A stretch of 21,892 nt of DNA. Origin: DASZXJ01 sp035545895 (GTDB lineage: Bacteria; Planctomycetota; Phycisphaerae; Tepidisphaerales; Tepidisphaeraceae). The notes beneath the pieces are model-generated. The model was not told where the DNA came from. It did not search any database and worked only from the letters and a program-made list of their open reading frames with translations. Location: NCBI GenBank assembly GCA_035545895.1, contig DASZXJ010000060.1, positions 1 to 21,892 on the forward strand, written 5' to 3'. The translations under genes were made by a program, and so were the position numbers. Positions 15,586 through 21,892 of this stretch are shown piece by piece. Position 1 is the stretch's first letter. The number at the start of each line of letters is the position of its first letter.

Positions 15586-15677
15586 GTTGATCTCAGGACG
15601 GCAGATCACTTTGTCCGCGCCGATTTCACGTCTCTTGCGCAAACACGTGTAGATACTGTTTGCAGGAAGGTTGCACT

Positions 15678-15705
15678 TTGACAGAGGCTTGAATGGCGAT
15701 AATAT
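15678..15705 (+). promoter_or_regulatory. strong sigma70-like promoter for the three-gene pseudopilin cluster
   Basis: TTGACA (15678-15683) is a perfect -35 box. After 16 nt comes TAATAT (15700-15705), 4 of 6 to consensus; GATAAT overlaps it. It points toward the gene at 15794 and leaves a leader of about 80 nt. Confidence 0.65.
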
Positions 15706-15793
15706 CCCCTGCGCCCGCGCATCTATTAGCGGAACCTTGACCGCCCGCTAACATTCGTTCGTCTCGGCCATCCTATCTTGCCTCGGAGCCGCC

Positions 15794-16249
15794 ATGGGTC
15801 CAGAAGCCGGATTTTTCGACACTCGCACAGGCAAGATCACCGCCATTGTGGGAATATTGGCAGCGGTGGCGGTGATTGTGTATAGCGTGTGGGGGTTTCT
15901 CGGGGCGTCGAACGCTGCCCAGTTGTCCAAGCATGGAAACTATATCGACGCTGCGACTGGCAAACCCTTTATGTATGAGATACATGAAGGGAGCAAAATT
16001 CCCGTGCCAGCCCCAAGCGGCGGCAATACGGGATATCCTGCTGAGTTGTGCTATTGGACCAAGGATGGCAAAGTGCGCAATGAACCCTTTCCAGTATTGT
16101 TGAACCGCTACATTCGCAAAACTGAACCAACCTTTTGCCCGGACTGTGGGCGGCTTGTCGTCATGCATAACCCCGCTCCTTCGCCCGGCCAGGCCCCGCC
16201 TCCATTGGAATCTGAATACGGTCAAAATAAGCAACCAAATGCGGAATGA
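15794..16249 (+). CDS. single-pass membrane protein with CxxC knuckle, unknown function
   Basis: The 151-residue protein has GGAG (15785-15788) 5 nt before its ATG. A membrane helix spans about residues 15-37 (ITAIVGILAAVAVIVYSVWG). The following domain is soluble and includes YIDAATGKPFMYEIHEG, a lone Cys86 and FCPDCGRLVVMH with Cys115, Cys118 and His125, which could bind zinc. The tail is Pro-rich. With a short N-terminus and no cleavable signal, the orientation is uncertain. It is the first gene of a tight set, ending 10 nt before the pseudopilin gene, which suggests a role with that pseudopilin. I do not recognise the family. Confidence 0.75.
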   Translation: MGPEAGFFDTRTGKITAIVGILAAVAVIVYSVWGFLGASNAAQLSKHGNYIDAATGKPFMYEIHEGSKIPVPAPSGGNTGYPAELCYWTKDGKVRNEPFPVLLNRYIRKTEPTFCPDCGRLVVMHNPAPSPGQAPPPLESEYGQNKQPNAE

Positions 16250-16259
16250 ATTGCGCTAA

Positions 16260-17381
16260 ATGAACTCGGCTCGAAGAAATCATCGCGGATTCACGCTCGT
16301 CGAGCTTCTCGTCGTGATCGGGATCATTTCAGTCTTGATTGTGATTTTGTTGCCCGCACTGGGAAAGGCTCGCCGTAGCGCCCAGTCTCTCCAGTGCTTG
16401 TCCAATCTTCGTTCCATTGGTCAGGCAATGACGATTTACGTCACAGAGTCCAAAGGTTGGATTCCCGGTTCAGCAATGACTTCGAGCCGTCATTTTTTTG
16501 CTGATCCATTCATTACTCCGGTGGGCAGTCATACTGCGGCCAACTCGGCGCCGAATTTACTCGTTACATCAGCTGCCAATGTTCCGCCGGGCCCGATCTC
16601 GGTCCATGATTGGATTGCCCCTCTGGCCAAAGTCATGAATCTCACCTTGCCCGAAACGCGAGATGCGGGCATTCGATATGCTGCCTATCGCAAGATGAAT
16701 ATTTTTCTTTGCCCGGCAAATGAGGGCGTGCTCAATATTACATTCTCGGTAGGAACCGCAACTGATCCCGGAGCAGGTCAACAACTTGGCTATGCGACTG
16801 CCCTGATGTTTCTACTGACAAGCGGCGACCCAACGACCGGCGTGACCGGAGTGACTCGCGTGAGCACGGGCACTGTCACAGCGACTCATTCGGGCTGGCC
16901 ATTTTTGCCCATGTCTTACACGCCTCGAATCACCAAGGTTGGAAAGACCTCTGATAAGATTTACGCCGCCGATGCAGGTAAATTCAGTAATGCCACCGGG
17001 GTTCCGGACTTCAATATCACACCTTCGCCGACTGCAAATTCGCCGAGTCGTAATTCCGGACCCTTCACGGATTTTGGCGCTTGGACTATAGCGACCGGCG
17101 CTTACGATCGACGCAAGATCAACGGTTTATCCTCAACGGTGGACAGCCGGATATTCTCATTCCGACATGGTGCGGTTGGGCCAATGCAGCGGTATGGAAC
17201 CATGGCCCTCAATGCGGTGTTTTATGACGGCCACGCAGAAACTCTGGATGAGTTTGAAGCGACTCATCCACGCTACTGGATCCCATCCAACTCTATCATC
17301 AAGTCCGGCGATTTGCTGCCGCCTGACGTTATGGCAAAACATCTCCCATTAATAAATTCGCAACCCTACGTTGTGCCCTGA
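16260..17381 (+). CDS. pseudopilin with prepilin-type N-terminal signal (H-X9-DG type)
   Basis: The 373-residue protein begins MNSARRNHRG/FTLVELLVVIGIISVLIVILLPALGK: a class III signal peptide with Gly at -1, Phe at +1 and Glu at +5. The helix runs on into ARRSAQSLQCLSNLRSIGQAM, which closely resembles the same segment of the pseudopilin at 9279-10325. Near the C-terminus RHGAVGPMQRYG and AVFYDGHAETLD supply the His and Asp-Gly elements of the signature. The SD is weak (GCGGA). It sits between the membrane protein (10 nt upstream) and a lipoprotein gene (29 nt downstream), all probably on one transcript. A minor-pseudopilin or extracellular filament role is inferred from the family. Confidence 0.92.
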   Translation: MNSARRNHRGFTLVELLVVIGIISVLIVILLPALGKARRSAQSLQCLSNLRSIGQAMTIYVTESKGWIPGSAMTSSRHFFADPFITPVGSHTAANSAPNLLVTSAANVPPGPISVHDWIAPLAKVMNLTLPETRDAGIRYAAYRKMNIFLCPANEGVLNITFSVGTATDPGAGQQLGYATALMFLLTSGDPTTGVTGVTRVSTGTVTATHSGWPFLPMSYTPRITKVGKTSDKIYAADAGKFSNATGVPDFNITPSPTANSPSRNSGPFTDFGAWTIATGAYDRRKINGLSSTVDSRIFSFRHGAVGPMQRYGTMALNAVFYDGHAETLDEFEATHPRYWIPSNSIIKSGDLLPPDVMAKHLPLINSQPYVVP

Positions 17382-17410
17382 CTGCTGAAAGTTCGATATC
17401 ATTGATATTG

Positions 17411-18508
17411 ATGAGGCTTGTGATCGCTCTCATGTTCTTAATTGCGCTGGCGGGTTGCGATCGTTCCCCCTCAACCTCTGCCCGGGTGGTTCGAGCGCCG
17501 ACTAAGACTGTCGTTCAGATCAAGCCGATCACCCAGCTCCCACCCAATCGTGTGGTGCATGTGGCTGTCGATCTGCTGGGCAACGTTCTTTACACCTACG
17601 AATCCGACAAAGGCGACGACGGCGCGATCATCGTCGGTGATGATGGCGTGCCTCGCGCCACGCAGCTCACCTCAGCCAATATCCTTGCAGCCATGGGAGA
17701 AAGTTTCGGCGGCAGCGGGGTGATTCAGGACCTCGTTGCCGCGCCCGATGGATCCATCCTGTTTTATTTCATCGGCGGCAAGGGTCGCAACATCCGCGCC
17801 TGTCTTGGCCGGTTTCTCCTCCGCAACCAGTCCATCAAGGTTTTGTTCGACACCGCCCAGCTCAAACGCATCACCGGAATGGATTCGTCGATCGAACTGG
17901 CGCGCGGATCGCTTATGATCTCCGATAGGCGAGTCAGCTTTTTCCTGCGGCATATCGATGCGTGGGGACTGTTCACGTTCGATTCCTACAAGATCGTAGC
18001 CGGCGATGAATCGCAGCTCACGCGCGTCTTCTCCAAGGTCATTGCAGATGGCGAGGAACTGAACCTGTCCCAGCCTCGCTATGAACTGGCGGCCGGTCCG
18101 TTGACGGATGTGCTGCTGCTGGATCATTCCAGCGGCACGCTCTGGCAGGTTGATTCCACCGGACAGGCCACCGTTCGCAGGATTCTCACCGGCCTGCCTC
18201 GCGATCTGTCGCTGCCGCTGATGGTCAAGCCCGATTATCTCGTGCTGTTCGCAGCCGACTCGGACATGCTCGACATCGATGGGGTGGAAATCCTCAAACG
18301 CATCATGCCCAAGGTCAACTATCCCGCGCTCGTGCAAATCAAGGGAAAAGAGATGACCGAGATCGGGCGCGAAGACCTGCGAACCACTCCCGGACTGCCT
18401 GCCTTTGCCATGCGAATTCATCAGCTCGTTCCTCATCCCAAGGAAGGCTTTGTCGGGTATGACCCAGCCTCGGGGCAACTGGTGCAGTTGAAACTGGTTC
18501 AGGAATGA
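17411..18508 (+). CDS. lipoprotein with repeated beta-rich segments, unknown function
   Basis: The ATG at 17411 is preferred over the in-frame TTG at 17402, because it starts MRLVIALMFLIALAGC, a short lipoprotein signal with lipobox LAGC (Cys16). The mature protein is about 350 residues. It shows recurring strand-turn-strand segments with Asp/Gly turns, such as VVHVAVDLLGNVLYTYE, DLVAAPDGSILFYFIGG, DVLLLDHSSGTLWQVDSTG and EGFVGYDPASGQLVQLKL, which would suit a beta-propeller. No catalytic motif is seen. It is the third gene of the pseudopilin cluster, and its stop lies only 3 nt from the stop of the convergent aminotransferase gene, leaving no room for a terminator between them. Confidence 0.75.
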   Translation: MRLVIALMFLIALAGCDRSPSTSARVVRAPTKTVVQIKPITQLPPNRVVHVAVDLLGNVLYTYESDKGDDGAIIVGDDGVPRATQLTSANILAAMGESFGGSGVIQDLVAAPDGSILFYFIGGKGRNIRACLGRFLLRNQSIKVLFDTAQLKRITGMDSSIELARGSLMISDRRVSFFLRHIDAWGLFTFDSYKIVAGDESQLTRVFSKVIADGEELNLSQPRYELAAGPLTDVLLLDHSSGTLWQVDSTGQATVRRILTGLPRDLSLPLMVKPDYLVLFAADSDMLDIDGVEILKRIMPKVNYPALVQIKGKEMTEIGREDLRTTPGLPAFAMRIHQLVPHPKEGFVGYDPASGQLVQLKLVQE

Positions 18509-18511
18509 ACT

Positions 18512-19651
18512 TTACCCGGCAATTTTGCAGAGGATCTCACACCCCTGTTTCAACTTGTCATTGGTCGTCGCATAGCTGATTCGAAAGTGCGTATCCCGTT
18601 CTGAAAAGACGTTGCCCGGGATGATCAGCACATTGTTTTCGATGGCCTTGGCGACGAATTCCGAAGCCGTCATTCCAGCCGGTGCTTTGGGAAAAATATA
18701 AAACGCACCTGAGGGTCGAACGATTTCGAATTTGGTTTGCAGGATATCGTTGACGATGTCGCGCTTGCGGCGATACGCCTCGACCGCCTGGTGCATCGGA
18801 ACATCGAGCGCTTTGACCGCCGCGAATTGCAACGGCGAAGGCGCACACACAAACGTATATTGCTGAAGCTTGGTCATCTGGGAAATAATTTCCGCAGGAC
18901 CGGCCGCATAACCCAGCCGCCAGCCGGTCATCGCGTGACTCTTGGAGAATCCTCGCAGAATGATCGTCTTGTCGTAGATCACAGCCGGCGAGTAAAGCCC
19001 TGCCCGCTGCCCGCCGCCTGCTGCCTGCTCGTACAAAAACGGCTCGTAAATCTCATCCGAAAGAATCAGCAGATCATGTTTTTTTGCCAGTTCGACGGCA
19101 GCGCGAATCTCGGCGTCGCTCATCACCACGCCGGTCGGATTGCTTGGCGAATTCAGGATCAGCACCTTGGTCTTGGGCGTGATGACTTTCTCCACGCGGT
19201 CAGCATGGAATCGAAAATCAGGATAACTATCGACGATCACCGATTTTCCGCCCGCCACGGTGAGCAGGTGCTTGTACATCACAAAATAGGGATCGAGAAA
19301 GACGGCTTCGTCGCCGGGGTCGATGATCGCGAGGATCGCCAGCAGCAAGCCGCCGCTCACGCCGCTGGTGATAAGCACCTCGCCGACATCCCGGCCGATC
19401 TCTTTGGACAGATCGGCACGCAATCGTTCGCGTAGCGGCGCGATTCCCTGGGTCTGTGTATATCGATTGTCTCCGCGGCGAATGGATTCGATGGCGGCTT
19501 CCTTGACGACCTCGGGAACGTCGAAATCCGGCAGGCCGATCGAAAAGTTGATCGGGTCTTTCATTTTCGCAGCCAGGTCAAAGACCTTGCGAATGCCCGA
19601 GGCATCGACGCCCATGGCGCGGCGGGAGATGTAGGAGGCGGGGTCTTTCAT
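18512..19651 (-). CDS. class I/II PLP-dependent aminotransferase (aspartate aminotransferase-like)
   Basis: Start 19651 gives 379 residues, close to the family length of about 380-400; in-frame codons back to 19723 would read through a hairpin and look unlike protein. No strong SD is seen. The pattern of fold type I aminotransferases is complete: FSIGLPDFDVP near 36, YTQTQGIAPLRE near 64, ITSGVSGGL near 94, NSPSNPTG at 167-174 (Asn171), SDEIYE at 198-203 (Asp199, Tyr202), and RGFSKSHAMTGWRLGY with PLP lysine Lys237. The substrate-carboxylate arginine is in FRISYAT near the C-terminus. Residues 209-219 (QAAGGGQRAGL) are encoded by a low-complexity GC-rich tract and appear to be an insertion between two core strands. 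The substrate (aspartate or another amino acid) is not decided by sequence. Confidence 0.9.
   Translation of the reverse strand: MKDPASYISRRAMGVDASGIRKVFDLAAKMKDPINFSIGLPDFDVPEVVKEAAIESIRRGDNRYTQTQGIAPLRERLRADLSKEIGRDVGEVLITSGVSGGLLLAILAIIDPGDEAVFLDPYFVMYKHLLTVAGGKSVIVDSYPDFRFHADRVEKVITPKTKVLILNSPSNPTGVVMSDAEIRAAVELAKKHDLLILSDEIYEPFLYEQAAGGGQRAGLYSPAVIYDKTIILRGFSKSHAMTGWRLGYAAGPAEIISQMTKLQQYTFVCAPSPLQFAAVKALDVPMHQAVEAYRRKRDIVNDILQTKFEIVRPSGAFYIFPKAPAGMTASEFVAKAIENNVLIIPGNVFSERDTHFRISYATTNDKLKQGCEILCKIAG
18997..19028. repeat. low-complexity tract inside the aminotransferase gene
   Basis: About 32 nt made of repeated TGCC, GCTGCC and GCCTGC words lie in frame in the coding region. On the + strand the tract reads like the CTGCC-type intergenic repeats found in some bacterial genomes. 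It adds roughly eight to eleven residues to a surface loop before the PLP lysine. Confidence 0.5.
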
Positions 19652-19714
19652 GTTCGCATCGTTGAGCGGCCCCACTTGTGGAGCGTGTCCCGGGATGTTT
19701 TTCCAGACAGACAC

Positions 19715-19730
19715 GCCCCGCAAGCGGGGC
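19715..19730. repeat. GC-rich palindrome GCCCCGC AA GCGGGGC
   Basis: A perfect 16-nt palindrome lies between the small basic protein (stop 19753) and the aminotransferase start (19651) on the minus strand. It may end or attenuate transcription, or process the transcript. No T run follows on the minus strand. Confidence 0.5.
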
Positions 19731-19752
19731 CGCTAAAAGCTCGATACTGAAA

Positions 19753-20091
19753 TTACTTCTTCTTGGCAGCGGGGGCGGCGGCTGCGGGGGCAGCGCCCTT
19801 GGCCGCAGGAGCTGCGCCTTTGGCGGCGGGGGCAGCGCCCTTCGCGCCGGCAGCGGGTGCAGCACCGGCTGCCGGAGCCGCGCCTGCTGCTGCTGTACCC
19901 TCGGCGGGTGCTTCCTTCTCAGCCTTGTGCACTTCCTGCTTGCGATGGCCAACCTTCGGCAGACCAAACACACTCTTGGCGTCGGTCCACTTTTCCTCTT
20001 CTTTAAGCTTGTCCAGACGCTCCGCCCGGGTCAGGACGTTGCGATGTCGGATCAATGCATTGGCGCTCTTCAGGCTTCGGTCCAGCGACAT
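19753..20091 (-). CDS. small basic protein (Planctomycetes/Verrucomicrobia/Chlamydiae family) with Ala-Pro-Lys tail
   Basis: Start 20091 is preferred: GGGAG lies 4-5 nt upstream and the protein then begins MSLDRSLKSANALIRHRNVLTRAERLDKL. That is the pattern of the family annotated as small basic protein (TIGR04137-like) in this superphylum; the conserved core ends near VFGLPKVGHRK (residue 52). Members are often suspected to act with ribosomes or nucleic acid, without proof. Here the core is followed by about 60 residues of Ala/Pro/Gly/Lys repeats (units like GAAPAAK) ending in KKK, so the protein has 112 residues in total. Such tails resemble those of histone H1-like and some ribosome- or DNA-binding bacterial proteins. 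The upstream 22-residue extension in the open frame lacks an SD. Confidence 0.82.
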   Translation of the reverse strand: MSLDRSLKSANALIRHRNVLTRAERLDKLKEEEKWTDAKSVFGLPKVGHRKQEVHKAEKEAPAEGTAAAGAAPAAGAAPAAGAKGAAPAAKGAAPAAKGAAPAAAAPAAKKK

Positions 20092-20128
20092 AAGGCTCCC
20101 ATTCAAAAACCGCAAATTCGGGCTGGGA

Positions 20129-20157
20129 ATAATAGCGAGCGGGGCGGTTTCATACAA
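20129..20157 (-). promoter_or_regulatory. candidate promoter of the small basic protein
   Basis: On the minus strand TTGTAT (20157-20152) and TATTAT (20134-20129) are separated by 17 nt, placing transcription start about 30 nt before the ATG. The -10 box matches 5 of 6 bases and the -35 box 3 of 6. Confidence 0.4.
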
Positions 20158-20165
20158 TACAGGGG

Positions 20166-20183
20166 GTAATCGGAGTCGATTAC
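20166..20183. repeat. hairpin GTAATCG GAGT CGATTAC
   Basis: A perfect 7-bp stem with a 4-nt loop, just upstream of the candidate promoter of the small basic protein. It could be an operator or a transcript end. Confidence 0.45.
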
Positions 20184-20274
20184 TTTACCTTGATGGGGCC
20201 ACGAACTTGCTCATAGTGAATCACCGCAGTGAACTTTGCTCGCCGATTAGCCGATTACACGAGGAAAAACAGAT

Positions 20275-20390
20275 GGTATTGGTGCAGTTTGATGTGACAC
20301 GGCCTTTCCAGGCCGTGCAAACTACCGCATGGGCCGAAAAGCCCATGTCACAATAAACTCTCCTTTTTTTCTTCAAACTGCACCAGTACC
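20275..20390. repeat. nested inverted-repeat element with two internal hairpins
   Basis: The outer arms GGTATTGGTGCAGTTTGA (20275-20292) and TCAAACTGCACCAGTACC (20373-20390) pair over 18 positions with a single G-T wobble. Inside, TGTGA (20293-20297) pairs with TCACA (20348-20352), enclosing hairpin CACGGCCT/AGGCCGTG (20298-20317) and hairpin CATGGGC/GCCCATG (20328-20347). A T7 run (20364-20370) lies in the 3' internal loop. No ORF fits. It lies between the divergent small basic protein and Fur-family genes. Confidence 0.8.
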
Positions 20391-20453
20391 AACCAATAGT
20401 GCCAAACAAAAACCTAATATACAGCGGCATAATGTGAGTTTTTAACAAAGTAA

Positions 20454-20493
20454 CATGGGCTTTCAGCCCATGAGCACGGGCTGAAAGCCCGTG
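20454..20493. repeat. tandem hairpin pair
   Basis: CATGGGCT TTC AGCCCATG (20454-20472) and CACGGGCT GAA AGCCCGTG (20475-20493) are two perfect 8-bp hairpins only 2 nt apart, with near-identical stems. They reuse the stem words of the element at 20275-20390 in the opposite order. The remaining gene-free sequence from 20184 to 20274 and 20494 to 20596 shows no feature I can support. Confidence 0.8.
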
Positions 20494-20596
20494 TCACGTT
20501 TGGAAAGTCATCAGTGGCTGAATCTTCGCGTTGAACATTTCCTTCCAGACTTTGAGTTTCAGGAAACCCGTCCAGATTTTACCATTCAACTCAAAA

Positions 20597-20619
20597 TGAC
20601 GTTTGGAGATTCAACGTCA
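20597..20619. promoter_or_regulatory. 7-bp dyad TGACGTT...AACGTCA, possible operator of the Fur-family gene
   Basis: TGACGTT (20597-20603) and AACGTCA (20613-20619) are inverted with a 9-nt spacer, 37 nt before the start of the Fur-family regulator. It does not match the classical Fur, Zur or PerR boxes, but self-regulation through an upstream dyad is common in this family. Confidence 0.35.
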
Positions 20620-20656
20620 ATAAATCCCCTGCGATCAAAAACCATCTTGATTGACT

Positions 20657-21106
20657 ATGATACCCCCCGTGCCATCTGCCTCAACACCAACAGCCGAGAG
20701 CGTGCTTCAGCAAAGCGGTCTTCGTCGCACGCCGGTGCGTCTGGGCGTGATTGATTTATTGATGCGCAGCGGGCGGCCGATGAGCGTGCCGCACATCCTT
20801 GCAAAGATGAAAGGCACGGTAGACACTGTCACGGTCTACCGTACTTTGCACGCATTTGTGCGCAAAAAGCTGGTGCATCGGGTGCGTGGGTCGGATCGAT
20901 CCTGGCTGTATGCGATCAGCGTGTCGGACGAAAGGCCTCAACATCTGCATCCTCATTTTGTATGCGATGACTGCGGCAAGGTGGAATGTCTCGAACACGT
21001 GCAGATTCCCCATACGCTGCTGTCTTCGTTGGGTGTGAACGGAAAATATAAAGTGCGCTGGCCGGAAGTGGTCCTGCACGGACTCTGCCCCAAATGTCAT
21101 CTGTAA
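20657..21106 (+). CDS. Fur-family metal-dependent transcriptional regulator
   Basis: The ATG at 20657 gives 149 residues; an in-frame TTG at 20651 adds two. No SD is evident. The N-terminal winged helix shows LRRTPVRLGVIDLLMRSGRPMSVPHILAKM, then DTVTVYRTLHAFVRKKLVHRV (about 57-76), the DNA recognition helix of the family. The dimerization domain has HLHPHFVCDDCGKVECLE (His98, His100, Cys103, Cys106) and a final HGLCPKC (Cys144, Cys147), so the structural zinc site with two CxxC pairs is complete. Whether it senses iron, zinc or peroxide cannot be told from these residues. A small secreted protein follows 20 nt downstream, probably in the same transcript. Dyad and hairpin elements lie upstream. 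Confidence 0.9.
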   Translation: MIPPVPSASTPTAESVLQQSGLRRTPVRLGVIDLLMRSGRPMSVPHILAKMKGTVDTVTVYRTLHAFVRKKLVHRVRGSDRSWLYAISVSDERPQHLHPHFVCDDCGKVECLEHVQIPHTLLSSLGVNGKYKVRWPEVVLHGLCPKCHL

Positions 21107-21126
21107 GAGAAAACAAGGAGAATGTC

Positions 21127-21807
21127 ATGCGCGGTTTCGTCGGAGGGATGATCGTTTGGACAGGGATGTTGCTCACCTCCGTTGGACTGGCGCAGACGAC
21201 CGCGCCGGCGACCCAGCCGATTGCAGCCGATCAAACCACACCGCAGGGCACGCTGGTGATCCTCACCCGCGCCATGCAATCCGGAGATTCCGCTTCGGCC
21301 AAGCCGTTGCTGCATTCGGTCAAGCCGGATGAAGCATCGCTGGCGGACATGCTCATTCAATCGATCGATGTCAATTCGCAATATAAGAAGGCGGTCGCGA
21401 AATCGTTCGGCGCGGATATCGCTGATCGAATGGCGGGCAGCGATGCCGATGAGACCGAGGCGGAGGCGCGCATCGGCAAAGCCAAGGTCACCATCAGCGG
21501 GGACAGCGCCATTGTCGAGTCCGAACCGGCTGGCGATCCGATCAAGCTCATTCAAGTGGACGGCAAATGGAAAATCTCCATCGCATCGTTCGGCGGCGAT
21601 CAGATCGCGCAGGCCAAGCAGCAGATGAAAATCCGCATGGATATCATCGCCCAGGCGACAACCGAACTGGGTCAGGGCAAATTCAAGAAAGTCGAAGAAT
21701 TGCAGGAGGCGCTGGACAGCCGCCTGGCGCTGGCGATGCTGCAAGCGTCTCAGGCGCAGAGCGCAGCCCCTTCCCAACCCGCCAGCGCCCCGGCGATGGC
21801 GCCTTAA
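21127..21807 (+). CDS. small secreted protein, unknown function
   Basis: Start 21127 has AAGGAG (21115-21120) 6 nt upstream and opens a signal peptide (MRGFVGGMIVWTGMLLTSVGLA, cleaved near residue 22). The protein has 226 residues. After a Thr/Ala/Pro-rich linker comes a helical part with TPQGTLVILTRAMQSGDSAS, a polar middle section, a strand-like segment AKVTISGDSAIVESEPAG and IKLIQVDGKWKISI, and an Ala/Gln/Pro-rich tail. The strand pattern around IQVDGKWKISI resembles small NTF2-like or lumazine-binding-like secreted domains, but the similarity is weak. Its close spacing after the Fur-family gene suggests shared regulation. No catalytic motif is visible. Confidence 0.78.
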   Translation: MRGFVGGMIVWTGMLLTSVGLAQTTAPATQPIAADQTTPQGTLVILTRAMQSGDSASAKPLLHSVKPDEASLADMLIQSIDVNSQYKKAVAKSFGADIADRMAGSDADETEAEARIGKAKVTISGDSAIVESEPAGDPIKLIQVDGKWKISIASFGGDQIAQAKQQMKIRMDIIAQATTELGQGKFKKVEELQEALDSRLALAMLQASQAQSAAPSQPASAPAMAP

Positions 21808-21844
21808 TCCAACGATGTTCGGGTTTAAGCTTATCCGTTTAGCG

Positions 21845-21892
21845 CCGCCGCTTGCGGCGGGTTTTGAAGTCCAGAGCCCGCCGCAAGCGGCG
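21845..21892. repeat. paired palindromes at the right end, forming a 16-bp inverted repeat
   Basis: CCGCCG CTTG CGGCGG (21845-21860) is one hairpin. CCGCCG CAAG CGGCG (21878-21892, cut by the window edge) is a second. They are also inverted copies of each other: 21846-21861 pairs with 21877-21892 over 16 nt. They lie 38 nt after the stop of the secreted protein and could end its transcript, with TTTT at 21862-21865. Confidence 0.75.

Noticed and set aside
15112..15642. 176-residue minus-strand ORF opposite the Arg-Arg repeat protein
   Set aside because: It reads through the strong terminator and is the complement of a gene with its own SD and terminator.
20491..20754. 87-residue + strand ORF before and into the Fur-family gene
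   Set aside because: It starts inside a hairpin, overlaps the regulator in another frame and has no SD.

Overview
The window most likely comes from a member of the Planctomycetota, probably class Phycisphaerae. This is inferred from the gene families present: two H-X9-DG-type pseudopilins with FTLVELLVVIGII leaders, a secreted protein with dockerin-like repeats and a PEP-CTERM tail, a calpain-like protease fused to RTX repeats behind an N-terminal LEPR-XLL-like motif, and a small basic protein of the type shared by Planctomycetes, Verrucomicrobia and Chlamydiae. Coding density is moderate. No phage, insertion sequence or CRISPR array was seen.

Layout. (1) 1-3478, all +: the C-terminal end of a probable sulfatase, then an outer-membrane barrel protein, a secreted HAD-type phosphatase, a SYLF-domain lipoprotein and an aquaporin. 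Most have good Shine-Dalgarno (SD) sites and are closely spaced, as in an envelope or stress operon. (2) 3479-4243: a gene-poor stretch with one doubtful ORF, a strong hairpin, and tRNA-Gly(TCC) on the minus strand with its own promoter. (3) 4244-5896, +: a secreted family-10-like pectate lyase. (4) 5960-10325, minus: a two-gene operon of a pseudopilin followed 16 nt later by the 1100-residue dockerin/PEP-CTERM protein, behind a leader rich in hairpins. (5) 10500-11164: an AT-rich block and two kinds of simple intergenic repeat. (6) 11165-12448, minus: the RTX/calpain-like protein. (7) 12658-14913, minus: a ferredoxin-NADP reductase-like flavoprotein directly abutting a GltD-like iron-sulfur flavoprotein, the NfnAB/SudAB arrangement. 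(8) 15088-15531, +: an Arg-Arg-rich protein with a strong terminator. (9) 15794-18508, +: a three-gene set (membrane protein with a CxxC knuckle, pseudopilin, lipoprotein) behind an excellent sigma70-like promoter. (10) 18512-20091, minus: a class I aminotransferase and the small basic protein with an Ala/Pro/Lys tail. (11) 20092-20656: nested and paired hairpin elements. (12) 20657-21807, +: a Fur-family regulator followed by a small secreted protein, ending in another paired-palindrome element.

The recurrent theme is export and the cell surface: pseudopilins, PEP-CTERM, dockerin, RTX, a barrel protein, lipoproteins and a pectinolytic enzyme. The least explained parts are the structured leader of the pseudopilin/PEP-CTERM operon, the three-gene pseudopilin cluster, the nested hairpin element near 20.3 kb, and several protein oddities: an aquaporin without the filter arginine, a calpain-like protease without the catalytic asparagine, and a low-complexity tract inside an aminotransferase gene.
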